Positions 35,425 to 44,546 are shown, numbered from the stretch's first letter. The stretch: DNA of 64,000 bases from 38-11 sp964539975 (GCA_964539975.1 CAZIKK010000003.1:62001-126000); one strand, 5' to 3'. Made by a program: numbers and translations. Notes: generated by a model from the sequence alone, not told the origin.

Positions 35425-36543
35425 TCATACAACTGCGTCTTTTTTGATAATCAAAGGTTCCTCTTCTGTTCCTACCATGATTTTCCCTTCTCTAATCACC
35501 ACATATTTATCTAATATGGCATTGACCAGCACACTGTTTTCTCCGATCTCACATTGTTGCATGATGATACAGTTTTTTACTTTAGCTCCCGGCTTGATTT
35601 TAGCTTCTCTAAAAATGATGCTGTTTTCCACATGACCTTCTATTTGAGTGCCGCTCGCAACGAAAGCATTCTTAACGGATGCATGGGGGCCATATTTTGC
35701 CGGGTGGTTGTCTTTCGTTTTGGTGTATATGGTTCGATTACTGTGGAACAATTCCTTTTGCACCTCATCTTCCAACATCTCCACTGAACAATCAAAATAA
35801 GATTTGATGGAATTGATGATCTTAACATAGCCTTCCATGTAATAACCCGCCACCTTAAGATTGACCAGATTATCCCGAATAATATCGATCAAGTCTATGC
35901 TACCGGTGGTCCCGACCATTTCAAGAATGTCCATCATCACTTTCTTCTTGATAATCAATGTATCAATAAAAACATTGGCGCCTGATTCTCGTTTTTCTCT
36001 GCTGTAGACGATATCTTGTACTGATCCATCCTCTGTCTTGAGTGTTACTTCTTTATTTAATATCTCTCCCTGGTAATCTCGCTTGTAGACCATCGTTATG
36101 TCGGCTTGTTTTCTTTTATGATGATCCAATACTTCTGTCAAATCCATATTGTAAACGATGTTGCAACCTGAGATAACGAAATGCTCCACCCCAGAAGATA
36201 TTTTGCTAAAAAAGGCTTTGTTGTCTAAAAAATCTTGTAGATTGATTCGTGTGATGCCGCCTATCTTGACATTCCTTCCCCCATGGAGGATGGCAAGATC
36301 ATTGCTTTTAGAACTTAAGTTCCATTCTTCACCCGCACCAAGATGATCCACAAGAGACCGATACTGATAGGAGCCAATGACCCCAATATTTCTAAGTCCG
36401 GAGTTCACCATATTGGACAAAGAAAAATCAATCAATCGATATTTTCCACCAATAGGTACTGTGTGAATGCTGCGGTGACTGACCAATTCTCCCAAATCTC
36501 TCTGGTTCGGACTGTTAATTATGATGCCTACTACTTGTTTCAT
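35425..36543 (-). CDS. glgD: Glucose-1-phosphate adenylyltransferase subunit GlgD
   Basis: 372-residue paralogue of GlgC found with it in Firmicutes. The nucleotidyltransferase core keeps GGKYRLIDFSLSNMVNSG, but the start is IIINSPNQRDLGELVSHRSIHTVPIGG rather than the AGGxGxRL glycine loop, so it is probably the non-catalytic, regulatory partner that raises GlgC activity. The C-terminal left-handed beta-helix has hexapeptide-like repeats (HVENSIIFREAKIKPGAKV). It follows glgC by 12 bases. Confidence 0.94.
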   Translation of the reverse strand: MKQVVGIIINSPNQRDLGELVSHRSIHTVPIGGKYRLIDFSLSNMVNSGLRNIGVIGSYQYRSLVDHLGAGEEWNLSSKSNDLAILHGGRNVKIGGITRINLQDFLDNKAFFSKISSGVEHFVISGCNIVYNMDLTEVLDHHKRKQADITMVYKRDYQGEILNKEVTLKTEDGSVQDIVYSREKRESGANVFIDTLIIKKKVMMDILEMVGTTGSIDLIDIIRDNLVNLKVAGYYMEGYVKIINSIKSYFDCSVEMLEDEVQKELFHSNRTIYTKTKDNHPAKYGPHASVKNAFVASGTQIEGHVENSIIFREAKIKPGAKVKNCIIMQQCEIGENSVLVNAILDKYVVIREGKIMVGTEEEPLIIKKDAVV

Positions 36544-36555
36544 CGTGCTCCCCCC

Positions 36556-37671
36556 TTATGATAGAACAATGATTTCTTCTTGGTTGGCATCCCCAACTTT
36601 TGTACCTTTGGGGACTACTTGATTCTCCACGACAATGGCTCTTTCCACCACCGCGCCTTCTTCGATCACTGAATTGCTAAAGACAATGGAATCTTTTACC
36701 ACTGCTCCTTTTCCAACCGTAACCTCATAAGATAATATGGAATTGTCAACTTCTCCTTCAATCAAACTGCCATCACAAATCAAGCTGTTTCTGATTTTTG
36801 CTGAATTCCCAACATAATGCGGTCTTCTATTTCTATTGTTAGAGTACACTCTCAGCTCTTTAGAAGACAAATCTAACTCCGAGTCTTTTTTCAACAAATC
36901 CATATTGGCTTTGTAATAGCTGTCTATCGTCCCTACATCTTTCCAGTAGCCTTGAAAAAGGTAGGCATATATGTTTTTGTTTTGTGCTAACAGCTCGGGG
37001 ATGACATTTTTCCCAAAATCATGTTGGGATTCCGGATTCTTTGCATCCTTTAACAAAGCTTCTTTTAGAATGGACCATTTGAAAATATATATACCCATGG
37101 AAGCCATATTGTTTTTTGGATTCTCAGGCTTTTCCTCAAACTCCACAATTTTCATCTCTTGGTTCACATTGGTGATGCCAAAGCGACTTGCTTCTTCCCA
37201 GTCGACTTCCATGACTGAAACAGCCAAATCCGCCTCTCTTTCAATGGCATATTCCAACATTTTCCCATAATCCATTTTATAGATATGATCTCCTGACAAA
37301 ATCAGCACATATTCTGGATCGTACACATCGACAAAAGACAGGTTCTGGTAAACAGCATCTGCCGTTCCCTTGTACCAATTGCCTCCTTCTTGATCCATAT
37401 AAGGAGGCAAGATATAGACCCCTTGATCAATCTTGTCCAGCGCCCATGCGTTTCCCGTTCCGATATACCGATTCAACAGCAAGGGTTTGTACTGGGTAAG
37501 GACGCCCACGGTATAGATACCAGAATGAAAACAATTGCTTAAACTAAAGTCTATGATTCGATACTTGCCTCCAAACATGACACCTGGCTTTGCATTATCC
37601 TGCGTCAGGCTTTTCAACCGGCTGCCCTGTCCACCCGCCAATAACATGGCGATACATTTTTGTTTACTCAT
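36556..37671 (-). CDS. glgC: Glucose-1-phosphate adenylyltransferase (catalytic subunit)
   Basis: 371 residues. Makes ADP-glucose, the committed step to glycogen. The catalytic loop AMLLAGGQGSRLKSLT, GGKYRIIDFSLSNCFHSGI and LSGDHIYKMDY are intact, and the C-terminal beta-helix region (GEVDNSILSYEVTVGKGAVVKDS) is present. The start is just two bases from the glgP stop, and the gene is paired with glgD, consistent with a GlgC-GlgD heterotetramer. Confidence 0.96.
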   Translation of the reverse strand: MSKQKCIAMLLAGGQGSRLKSLTQDNAKPGVMFGGKYRIIDFSLSNCFHSGIYTVGVLTQYKPLLLNRYIGTGNAWALDKIDQGVYILPPYMDQEGGNWYKGTADAVYQNLSFVDVYDPEYVLILSGDHIYKMDYGKMLEYAIEREADLAVSVMEVDWEEASRFGITNVNQEMKIVEFEEKPENPKNNMASMGIYIFKWSILKEALLKDAKNPESQHDFGKNVIPELLAQNKNIYAYLFQGYWKDVGTIDSYYKANMDLLKKDSELDLSSKELRVYSNNRNRRPHYVGNSAKIRNSLICDGSLIEGEVDNSILSYEVTVGKGAVVKDSIVFSNSVIEEGAVVERAIVVENQVVPKGTKVGDANQEEIIVLS

Positions 37672-37672
37672 C

Positions 37673-40084
37673 TTAAGACCCCCTTTTTATTTTCCAAATC
37701 TCCCTGTTGTAATCCAATATGGTTCTATCGCTTGAAAAGTAACCTGAGGCAGCAATATTTCTGACTACCATTTCAGACCATTTTTCTTTTTTCTGATACG
37801 CTTTATCCACTTGGTCCTGAGCCAATTTGTACCCCTCAAAATCTTTTAATACAAAGTAGGGGTCATTATGCGTGATCAAGCTGTCGTAAATCGCTTTGAA
37901 CTCTGTGATATCTTCTGGGAAAAATCCATCCACTAAATGATTCACCACTGTTTTGATCTTTTGATCCGATGTGTACAGGTCAAAAGATCGGTAACCGCCT
38001 TCTTTGTAATATCTTAAAACTTCTTCTGAAGTCAGCCCAAAAATGAAGATGTTGTCATTTCCTACTCTCTCTGCAATTTCTACATTGGCACCATCAAGGG
38101 TTCCTAAAGTCAGTGCACCATTCATCATGAACTTCATGTTGCCGGTACCACTGGCTTCCTTGCTGGCTGTAGATATTTGCTCCGACACATCTGCTGCTGG
38201 ATACACCATCTCTGCCAATGACACGTTGAAGTTTTCAAGAAATATCACTTTCATATACTGATTCACTAAAGGATCACGGTTCACAATGTCTCCCAACAAA
38301 CTGATGAATCGGATGATTCTCTTTGCCATATCGTACCCAGGTGCCGCTTTTCCTCCAAATATAAACGTTCTTGGATGTATCACTTTTCCTTCGTGCTTGA
38401 TCTGTTCGTACAAATGTAGAATATGGAGCCCATTCATCAACTGTCTCTTGTATTCATGAATCCGCTTCACATGAACGTCGAATATGGATTCTGTGTCCAA
38501 GACAATGCCATGATGGTCTTTGATATAGGTTGCCAACCTTTCTTTGTTTTGCTTTTTTGCTAGATACATCAATTGATGAACCCCTGAATCCGTCGCATAC
38601 TGTTCAAAACTTTCCAGTTTTTCTGCGTCATATTTCCACTCGATGCCAATGGTATCTGTCAATACTTGACCTAAAGCGGGGTTTGCTTTCAATAGAAAGC
38701 GTCTATGAGATACGCCATTTGTCTTCCCATTGAATTTCCACGGGTACATGTCACACATTTCCTTAAAGGTTTCTTCCTGAATGATTTTCGCATGCAATGC
38801 TGCTACTCCATTAACGGATTTTGATCCTATGATGGCCAGGTTGGCCATGTGAACTTGTCCATCTCGCAAAATAGCATTCCTCAAACGCAATTCTCTTGTT
38901 CCTTCCGTGGCTTCATCAATAAAGCGTCGGTTGATTTCTTCAATGATCATATACACTCTTGGGAGCAATTCTTTGATCAGATCGATCGACCACTTCTCCA
39001 ATGCCTCTGGTAAAATGGTGTGATTGGTATATGCGCAGATTTGTGTGGTTTTTTCCCAAGCATCATCCCAATCCAATCCTTCTTCGTCTATCAAAATTCG
39101 CATCAATTCAGGTATGACTAATGAAGGGTGCGTATCATTGATTTGTATCTGGATTCTATCTTCTATCTCCGAAAAATTCTCATTGTTATTTTTGAATCGT
39201 CTTAAAATGCTTTTAAGTCCTGCACTTACAAAAAAGTATTGTTGCTTGAGTCTCAACACCCTTCCCTCATAATTGGCATCATTGGGGTACAAAACATGAG
39301 TGATCGCTTCCGCAGCTGCTTTGTTTTTAACGGCGTTTAAATAATCTCCGCTATTGAATGACATCAAATCAAAATCATCCACCGTCTCTGCGCTCCACAA
39401 CCTTAAGTAGTTCACATCTTGAGAATCATAATCCAGAATGGGAATATCATAAGGAACTGCGGTGATGGGCTCGTAGTTTTCATGGATAAACTGTAGTCTT
39501 CCATCGATCATTTCTGACTTGACTTCCCCGTAAAATTTGATGATTTCAGATTTTGATGCCTTTTTGATCTCCCATTGATAACCGTTGGCCAACCATCTGT
39601 CCGGTAATTCCACTTGATTGCCGTCAATGATTTTTTGTTCAAACAAACCGTATCGATAGCGCAGTCCCATGCCAACTGCTGGTATGTTCAAATAAGCCAA
39701 TGAATCCATGAAGCAAGCAGCTAGTCTTCCAAGACCGCCATTGCCAAGTCCTGCATCCTTTTCAACCTTCTCCAGCTCGTCCAAATTAATCTCCAAGTCA
39801 CACAAGCCTTCTTTTACAACCTCATAGATGCCTAGGTTGATCAAATTCATATTCAATAGCTTTCCAATCAAAAACTCCATGGAAAAATAGTAAACTCGTT
39901 TTTTGTTGTTTTCTCCATTTAACCTAGCGTGGCTATCCGCCATGTACACCGCCACATTTTTCATAATCAGGGAGACCAACACCTTGTATTTATCTTCCAT
40001 GGTGCTTTCTTCAAAGACTTCTCCCGTAATTTCCTTAAACCTTTCTAAATAGGCTTCTTTAAATGTATTTTTGTCATCAAACAT
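37673..40084 (-). CDS. glgP: Glycogen/starch/alpha-glucan phosphorylase
   Basis: 803-residue GT35 phosphorylase that releases glucose-1-phosphate from glycogen. Motifs include VYYFSMEFLIGKLL, AGLGNGGLGRLAACFMDSLA, and the PLP-lysine region EASGTGNMKFMMNGALTLGTLDGANVEI. Full length for the family. Its start overlaps the end of glgB by 8 bases. Placement of the degradative enzyme within the synthetic operon is common in Firmicutes. Confidence 0.96.
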   Translation of the reverse strand: MFDDKNTFKEAYLERFKEITGEVFEESTMEDKYKVLVSLIMKNVAVYMADSHARLNGENNKKRVYYFSMEFLIGKLLNMNLINLGIYEVVKEGLCDLEINLDELEKVEKDAGLGNGGLGRLAACFMDSLAYLNIPAVGMGLRYRYGLFEQKIIDGNQVELPDRWLANGYQWEIKKASKSEIIKFYGEVKSEMIDGRLQFIHENYEPITAVPYDIPILDYDSQDVNYLRLWSAETVDDFDLMSFNSGDYLNAVKNKAAAEAITHVLYPNDANYEGRVLRLKQQYFFVSAGLKSILRRFKNNNENFSEIEDRIQIQINDTHPSLVIPELMRILIDEEGLDWDDAWEKTTQICAYTNHTILPEALEKWSIDLIKELLPRVYMIIEEINRRFIDEATEGTRELRLRNAILRDGQVHMANLAIIGSKSVNGVAALHAKIIQEETFKEMCDMYPWKFNGKTNGVSHRRFLLKANPALGQVLTDTIGIEWKYDAEKLESFEQYATDSGVHQLMYLAKKQNKERLATYIKDHHGIVLDTESIFDVHVKRIHEYKRQLMNGLHILHLYEQIKHEGKVIHPRTFIFGGKAAPGYDMAKRIIRFISLLGDIVNRDPLVNQYMKVIFLENFNVSLAEMVYPAADVSEQISTASKEASGTGNMKFMMNGALTLGTLDGANVEIAERVGNDNIFIFGLTSEEVLRYYKEGGYRSFDLYTSDQKIKTVVNHLVDGFFPEDITEFKAIYDSLITHNDPYFVLKDFEGYKLAQDQVDKAYQKKEKWSEMVVRNIAASGYFSSDRTILDYNREIWKIKRGS

Positions 40085-41963
40085 TGCCTTCTCCTTTTTT
40101 GCCCGATCCCTTTCTTTTGATGATCATACCTGTCAATCCAGGCAGTGTTAATTCAATAAAGTGATCCATCCCATGCATCTTTCCTTTTTTTGCAGAGATT
40201 TTAAGCTGTTTATTTGGGGTGTCATTTCCATACATATGCCAATCTGAATTGAGAATGATTTGATATTCTCCTGGCAATGGGACACCAATGCGATATTGTT
40301 CATAAGCCGATGATTTGAAATTCAATACGGTTAAAACAAGGGCGTCGTTACCCCATCTTACATAGGAAAACACACTTTGAAACCGGTTGTTGGCATCAAT
40401 CCATTGAAACCCTTCCCAACTATTGTCCTTCAGCCAAAGGGCTTCTTCATTTGAATATATTAAATTCAAATCCCTAATATACCGTTGATGATCGTCATGC
40501 TTTGGATATTTCAACAAAAACCATTCCAAAGCCTCATCATAGCGCCATTCTAAAAAAGGGGCCAATTCGTTCCCCATAAAATTCAGTTTTTTTCCTGGAT
40601 GAGTCATTTGGTAGGTGGCTATCAGCTTTAACGTTTTGAACTTCTCCTCGTAATCACCGGCCCCTTTGTCCACAAGGGATTTTTTGCCATGTACCACTTC
40701 ATCATGAGAAAAAGGGAGAATAAAGTTTTCGCTAAAGGCATAGTACAGAGAAAATGTAAGTTGATCGTGGTGAAATTTTCGTTCTTCCATAGGATGGCTC
40801 AAGTAACGCAAAGTATCATTCATCCAACCCATATTCCATTTGAAATTGAATCCCAACCCTCCTGAATCAACGGGGGATGTGACCAATGGCCAATCTGTGG
40901 ATTCTTCCGCCGCCATGATGGCTTTAGGATGCTTTTCAAAAACAGTCTCATTCAAATCTTTTATAAACTGGATCCCATTCAAGTCTTCCATGCCTCCCAA
41001 ATGATTATGGTATCCAATTTGTTCCATGCCAAAATTTAACTGAAGAATCGACGTTACGCCATCTACGCGGAGTCCGTCGATATGAAACTTCTCAAAATAG
41101 AAAAGTGCATTTGAAATCAAAAAGCTTTTCACAGCCCCTTTGCCAAAGTCAAATTTTTTGGTTCCCCAGTTAGGGTGATCTATTCCTCCATAAAGCTCTT
41201 CACCATCAAAGTTTAGCAATCCATGAGCATCTCGACAAAAATGTCCCGGCACCCAATCCAATATGACGCCAATTCCATTCTGATGACACAAGTCTACTAA
41301 ATACATCAAGTCTTGAGGCTCTCCATGTCTTTTCGTGACGGCATAATAACCTGTCGTCTGGTAACCCCATGAGCCATCGTAAGGATGCTCCATTACCGGC
41401 ATTAGCTCCAAATAATTATAATGCATATTAATCATATAAGGCACTAATTTATCCGCCAATTCTCGATAACTCAAGAATCTCCCATCTTCTTTTTGTCTCC
41501 ATGAGCCGGCATGGACCTCATAAATGTTCATGGGTGATTGATACAAGTCAATCTGCTGTCGATGGTTCCACCACTGTTGGTCTTTCCAATCGTACGCTAA
41601 AGAGGTCACCACAGATGCCGTTTCTGGTCTCAATTCACTCGAAAAGGCGAAAGGATCTGCCTTGTAATGAAGACTTCCATCAGATGCTGTTATTAAATAT
41701 TTGTACCATTCCTTATGAATTGCCTTCTTAACAAACACCCACCATACGCCACTTAGGTCATGTTTGATCAAAGGGTTTGCGTCAGAATCCCAATCATTAA
41801 AAGAACCCACTAGAGAAACATTTCTGGCATGAGGTGCCCACACAGCGAACAATGTCCCCTTTTTCCCATGAAATTCTCTCGGGTGTGCTCCGAAATAGCG
41901 ATAACTATCGTATAGTGTTCCTTGACTATACGCCATCCATTTTTGTTCCAAGTTTTTTTCCAT
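40077..41963 (-). CDS. glgB: 1,4-alpha-glucan branching enzyme
   Basis: 628-residue GH13 branching enzyme, first gene of the glycogen operon. An N-terminal CBM48 domain (YRYFGAHP...FAVWAPHARNVSLVGSFNDWD) precedes a barrel with VILDWVPGHFC, LRVDGVTSIL (nucleophile aspartate), MAAEESTDWP (acid/base glutamate) and LPFSHDEVVHGKKSL. A C-terminal all-beta domain ends the protein. Transcribed from a promoter whose -35 box lies in a 12-bp palindrome. Confidence 0.96.
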   Translation of the reverse strand: MEKNLEQKWMAYSQGTLYDSYRYFGAHPREFHGKKGTLFAVWAPHARNVSLVGSFNDWDSDANPLIKHDLSGVWWVFVKKAIHKEWYKYLITASDGSLHYKADPFAFSSELRPETASVVTSLAYDWKDQQWWNHRQQIDLYQSPMNIYEVHAGSWRQKEDGRFLSYRELADKLVPYMINMHYNYLELMPVMEHPYDGSWGYQTTGYYAVTKRHGEPQDLMYLVDLCHQNGIGVILDWVPGHFCRDAHGLLNFDGEELYGGIDHPNWGTKKFDFGKGAVKSFLISNALFYFEKFHIDGLRVDGVTSILQLNFGMEQIGYHNHLGGMEDLNGIQFIKDLNETVFEKHPKAIMAAEESTDWPLVTSPVDSGGLGFNFKWNMGWMNDTLRYLSHPMEERKFHHDQLTFSLYYAFSENFILPFSHDEVVHGKKSLVDKGAGDYEEKFKTLKLIATYQMTHPGKKLNFMGNELAPFLEWRYDEALEWFLLKYPKHDDHQRYIRDLNLIYSNEEALWLKDNSWEGFQWIDANNRFQSVFSYVRWGNDALVLTVLNFKSSAYEQYRIGVPLPGEYQIILNSDWHMYGNDTPNKQLKISAKKGKMHGMDHFIELTLPGLTGMIIKRKGSGKKGEGNV

Positions 41964-41986
41964 TCAATCCCTCGATTCTTTTTTCA

Positions 41987-42018
41987 ATTATACCTTAATT
42001 TTGTCAGACTGTACAGTC
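41987..42018 (-). promoter_or_regulatory. Promoter of the glycogen operon with palindrome GACTGTACAGTC
   Basis: On the minus strand TATAAT (41992-41987) is preceded, after 17 bases, by TGTACA (42015-42010). That -35 box is the centre of a perfect 12-base palindrome at 42007-42018, which may be a repressor or activator site. The regulator is unknown. Confidence 0.6.
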
Positions 42019-42050
42019 AGGCATAGGATAAAGATTGGAAATTGAATGCA

Positions 42051-42085
42051 AACAGGCTGCTTTACCTCAGGTAAAGCAGCCTGTT
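42051..42085 (-). terminator. Terminator after the peroxiredoxin gene
   Basis: A perfect 16-bp stem (42051-42066 with 42070-42085) and three-base loop, followed on the minus strand only by a short T run. It lies 11 bases after the stop of the selenoprotein gene. Confidence 0.7.
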
Positions 42086-42096
42086 GAACCCATCTA

Positions 42097-42816
42097 TTAT
42101 TCATCAAAAGCTTCTGATACTTTCCATTCTTTCCAGACATTTCCTACTAGGTCCGGTCCTGGTTTCAATGTCTTTTTGCCAGGCTTCCAGCCTGATGGTG
42201 CCGCTTCAGTCCCTTTTGCTTCTCTCACCAATTGGAAGGCTTGAATCTGTCGAAGGGTTTCACTGACATTTCTTCCGACAGGTGGTGTCAACACTTCAAA
42301 TCCTTGCACCACACCATCTGGATCAATCAGGAATCGACCTCTCGTTTCTACGCCACCTTCTTCATCATAGATGCCATAAAGTTTTCCGATGGTTCCGCCC
42401 CCATCTGACAACATCGGGAATGGAATGTCTTTCCCTACCATTTTAGACAACTCATTGTCATTCCAAATCTTGTGAACAAATACACTGTCAACGCTCATTG
42501 ACAACACTTGAACGCCCAATTTCTCAAATTCATCATTTTTTTCAGCAACTGCTGATACTTCAGTCGCTCAGACGAATGTAAAGTCTCCTGGATAAAAACA
42601 AAGTACCACCCATTGGCCTAAATATTCTGAAAGCTTGAAATTAGAGAATTTTCCTTGATAAAACCCCGGTGCTGTAAAATCAGGTGCCGGTTTACCTACT
42701 TTAATCATTTGCCTCTCCTCCTTTAACGTTGTTTCTACTGTTTCTGGTGTTTTTTCTTCCACTGTTTCGGTTGTTACTGAAGGTCTTTGACATCCAGCTT
42801 TGAATTCTTCTGGCAT
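42097..42816 (-). CDS. prxU: Selenocysteine-containing peroxiredoxin (PrxU type), UGA read as Sec
   Basis: A thioredoxin-fold peroxidase whose peroxidatic cysteine is encoded by an in-frame TGA at 42568-42570. The sequence reads CFYPGDFTFV-U-ATEVSAVAEKN, where ordinary AhpC-type enzymes have FVCPTEV; translation stays in frame on both sides, and the C-terminal half continues with FLIDPDGVVQGFEVLTPPVGRNVSETLRQIQAFQ. PrxU of Eubacterium acidaminophilum is the known relative. The full frame gives 239 residues with an N-terminal acidic/Thr-rich tail (GCQRP motif) from the ATG at 42816 (site AAAGGGGTG). A second start at 42708 (MIKVGKPAPDF) has an even stronger site, AAAGGAGGAGAGG, and would give 203 residues. 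A hairpin follows the UGA. Confidence 0.9.
42545..42570 (-). promoter_or_regulatory. Bacterial SECIS-like hairpin for UGA recoding in prxU
   Basis: Directly after the TGA the minus strand forms a seven-base-pair stem, GCGACTG (42567-42561) with CAGTTGC (42551-42545), with one G-U pair and a nine-base loop. Bacterial SECIS elements lie in this position within the coding sequence and bind SelB. Confidence 0.7.
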
Positions 42817-42846
42817 TCTTTCACCCCTTTAAATTGAATTGATATC

Positions 42847-42875
42847 ATTATAACACTCATTTTCTAAATTTTAAA
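42847..42875 (-). promoter_or_regulatory. Promoter of prxU
   Basis: On the minus strand TTTAAA (42875-42870), 17-base spacer and consensus TATAAT (42852-42847) preceded by TGt. It diverges from the nqr promoter about 60 bases away. Confidence 0.68.
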
Positions 42876-42911
42876 TGGGTATTTGCTATAAAGACTTGCC
42901 AAAAATTAAAT

Positions 42912-42940
42912 TTGTCTCTTTTTCCATCCTCTGGTAAAAT
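42912..42940 (+). promoter_or_regulatory. Promoter of the nqr operon
   Basis: TTGTCT (42912-42917), 17-base spacer and TAAAAT (42935-42940) with an extended TGg. The ribosome site AGGAGGG follows before the ATG at 42974. Confidence 0.72.
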
Positions 42941-42973
42941 GAATGTATCACTCGATTCATACAGGAGGGTTTC

Positions 42974-43930
42974 ATGCAAAAACCATTTCCCATAGAATTC
43001 ATGAAACAATCTGCCATGGAGAAGGTATTGATAGCTCTGATTCCCCTCTACATCTTTGCTGTCGGTACTTTTGGTTGGCGGATATTGCTTCTAGGTGTTG
43101 TGACTAGCGGGGTGGCTTTAGCTACAGAATGGGTCTTTCATAGGAAATCTAAGAAACCTTTCACGAAGGCTGTTTTGGTCTCTGCTTTGCTGTTTGTCTT
43201 GACCTTGCCTCCTCGAACGCCTTTTTGGGTTGCAGCTATCGGCATCATTTTTGGTGTTGTTTTTGCGAGGGAAGCTTTTGGTGGGTTTGGTCGAAATGTT
43301 TTTAATCCAGCAGCAGCGGCACGTGCTTTTGTCTATGTTTCTTTTGCCAAATACTTAACCGCGCAATGGACAGCGCCTTCTCCTGTTTTTATGGGAGGTT
43401 TTACCCGTTATCTTACTGAACCCATTGACACTTTAGCCCATTCTACTCCTATGTTAATTTATCGCAATACCGGGGTTATGTCTGCTTTTTCTGATCTTTT
43501 TTTTGGCGCCACTGCCGGTTCTGCAGGCGAAGGGCCTGCCTTTCTGATTTTAGCAGCCGGCGTTTATCTTTTTTTGAAAAAAGTTGCCCGAATAGAAACC
43601 ACCTTGTCGGTTTTTGTTGGCTATTTTTCCATCAGCTTTCTTTTGAGCTTTTTAGGTTTTTCTGAAGTTTTTCAACCTGTTTGGGGTTTTTTATCTGGTG
43701 GATTGATTTTTGGTGCTGTGTTCATGGCGACAGACCCCATTACTTCTCCCAAAACTTTTGAAGGTCGATTAATCTATGGTTTCATCACCGGTGCTGTCAC
43801 CGTTGTCATCCGTTCTTTTGCCTTGTTCCCTGGTGGCATCATGTTTGCCATATTGATTGGCAATACCTTTGTTCCCATCATTGACGAACTTGTGAAGCAA
43901 ATCAAGAAACGAGGTGCTGTTCATGGCTGA
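42974..43930 (+). CDS. nqrB: NQR/RNF-family membrane subunit, NqrB/RnfD type
   Basis: 318-residue membrane protein with about ten helices; proteobacterial NqrB is around 400 residues, so this is closer in length to RnfD. Family motifs are EAFGGFGRNVFNPAAAARAF and FFGATAGSAGEGPAF, and MATDPITSPKT in the C-terminal half. The segment for covalent FMN usually reads DxxSGATP; here it is DTLAHSTP (residues 152-159), keeping the candidate threonine T158 but not the SGA. It heads a five-gene operon whose other members are NQR-type. No nqrA precedes it; the neighbour upstream is the divergent peroxiredoxin. Confidence 0.88.
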   Translation: MQKPFPIEFMKQSAMEKVLIALIPLYIFAVGTFGWRILLLGVVTSGVALATEWVFHRKSKKPFTKAVLVSALLFVLTLPPRTPFWVAAIGIIFGVVFAREAFGGFGRNVFNPAAAARAFVYVSFAKYLTAQWTAPSPVFMGGFTRYLTEPIDTLAHSTPMLIYRNTGVMSAFSDLFFGATAGSAGEGPAFLILAAGVYLFLKKVARIETTLSVFVGYFSISFLLSFLGFSEVFQPVWGFLSGGLIFGAVFMATDPITSPKTFEGRLIYGFITGAVTVVIRSFALFPGGIMFAILIGNTFVPIIDELVKQIKKRGAVHG

Positions 43931-44546
43931 TTCAAAAAAAAAGATCTTGTATCCTGTTATTTTTATGATTGCCATCACCATTGTGTTCACCGCTTTGTTG
44001 GCGACTCTAAATTTGGTGTTTGCTGACAGGATCCATCAACAGTCTCTATTAAAAGAACAAGCTAGCATCTTATATGTGTTTGATATTCCTCATCAAGACA
44101 CAAGCGAGAGTGTTTTAGAAACTTATCAACAATTTGTGGAAGAGGACATGGTTTTATCCACCCCTTATTATCGCTATCACAAAGGGGGCCAGACCATGGG
44201 ACATGCTTTCAAGATACAAGGTGCTGGACTATGGGGAGGTATAGAAGCTGTACTAGCTTTTGATCCTTCTTTTGATCATTTACTGGGGATCACTTTTTTG
44301 GAACATTCTGAAACACCTGGTTTGGGCGGTCGTATTGATGAAAGATGGTATCAGGATCAGTTCAGGCAAATTCCTCTTGATCGGAATGCAGGAACACCTT
44401 ATTTAATCTATCGTCCGGCAACACATGGCAATGTAGACGCCATTTCTGGAGCCACCTCCACATCAAATGCCGTGTTGTCTATTTTCAATGAAGAAATTCA
44501 TCATATCCTTTCCGTCCTAATGGAGGAGGTGCGCCGTGAACCATAA
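43923..44546 (+). CDS. nqrC: NQR/RNF-family flavoprotein subunit, NqrC/RnfG type
   Basis: 207 residues with one N-terminal membrane helix (about 9-35) and a periplasmic-side FMN-binding domain. The flavin attachment motif DAISGATSTS is intact, with T178 as predicted covalent FMN site loaded by ApbE. GGIEAVLAFD and HSETPGLGGRID are typical for the family. The ATG at 43923 follows GAGGTG by six bases and overlaps the previous gene by eight bases; an upstream GTG lies in the ribosome site. ApbE is not in the window. Confidence 0.92.
   Translation: MADSKKKILYPVIFMIAITIVFTALLATLNLVFADRIHQQSLLKEQASILYVFDIPHQDTSESVLETYQQFVEEDMVLSTPYYRYHKGGQTMGHAFKIQGAGLWGGIEAVLAFDPSFDHLLGITFLEHSETPGLGGRIDERWYQDQFRQIPLDRNAGTPYLIYRPATHGNVDAISGATSTSNAVLSIFNEEIHHILSVLMEEVRREP

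Noticed and set aside
42097..42519. A separate short peroxiredoxin fragment distinct from the ORF at 42568-42816
   Set aside because: Both pieces are in the same frame and joined by a TGA at the exact peroxidatic cysteine position with continuous homology, so it is one selenoprotein gene rather than a pseudogene or two genes.
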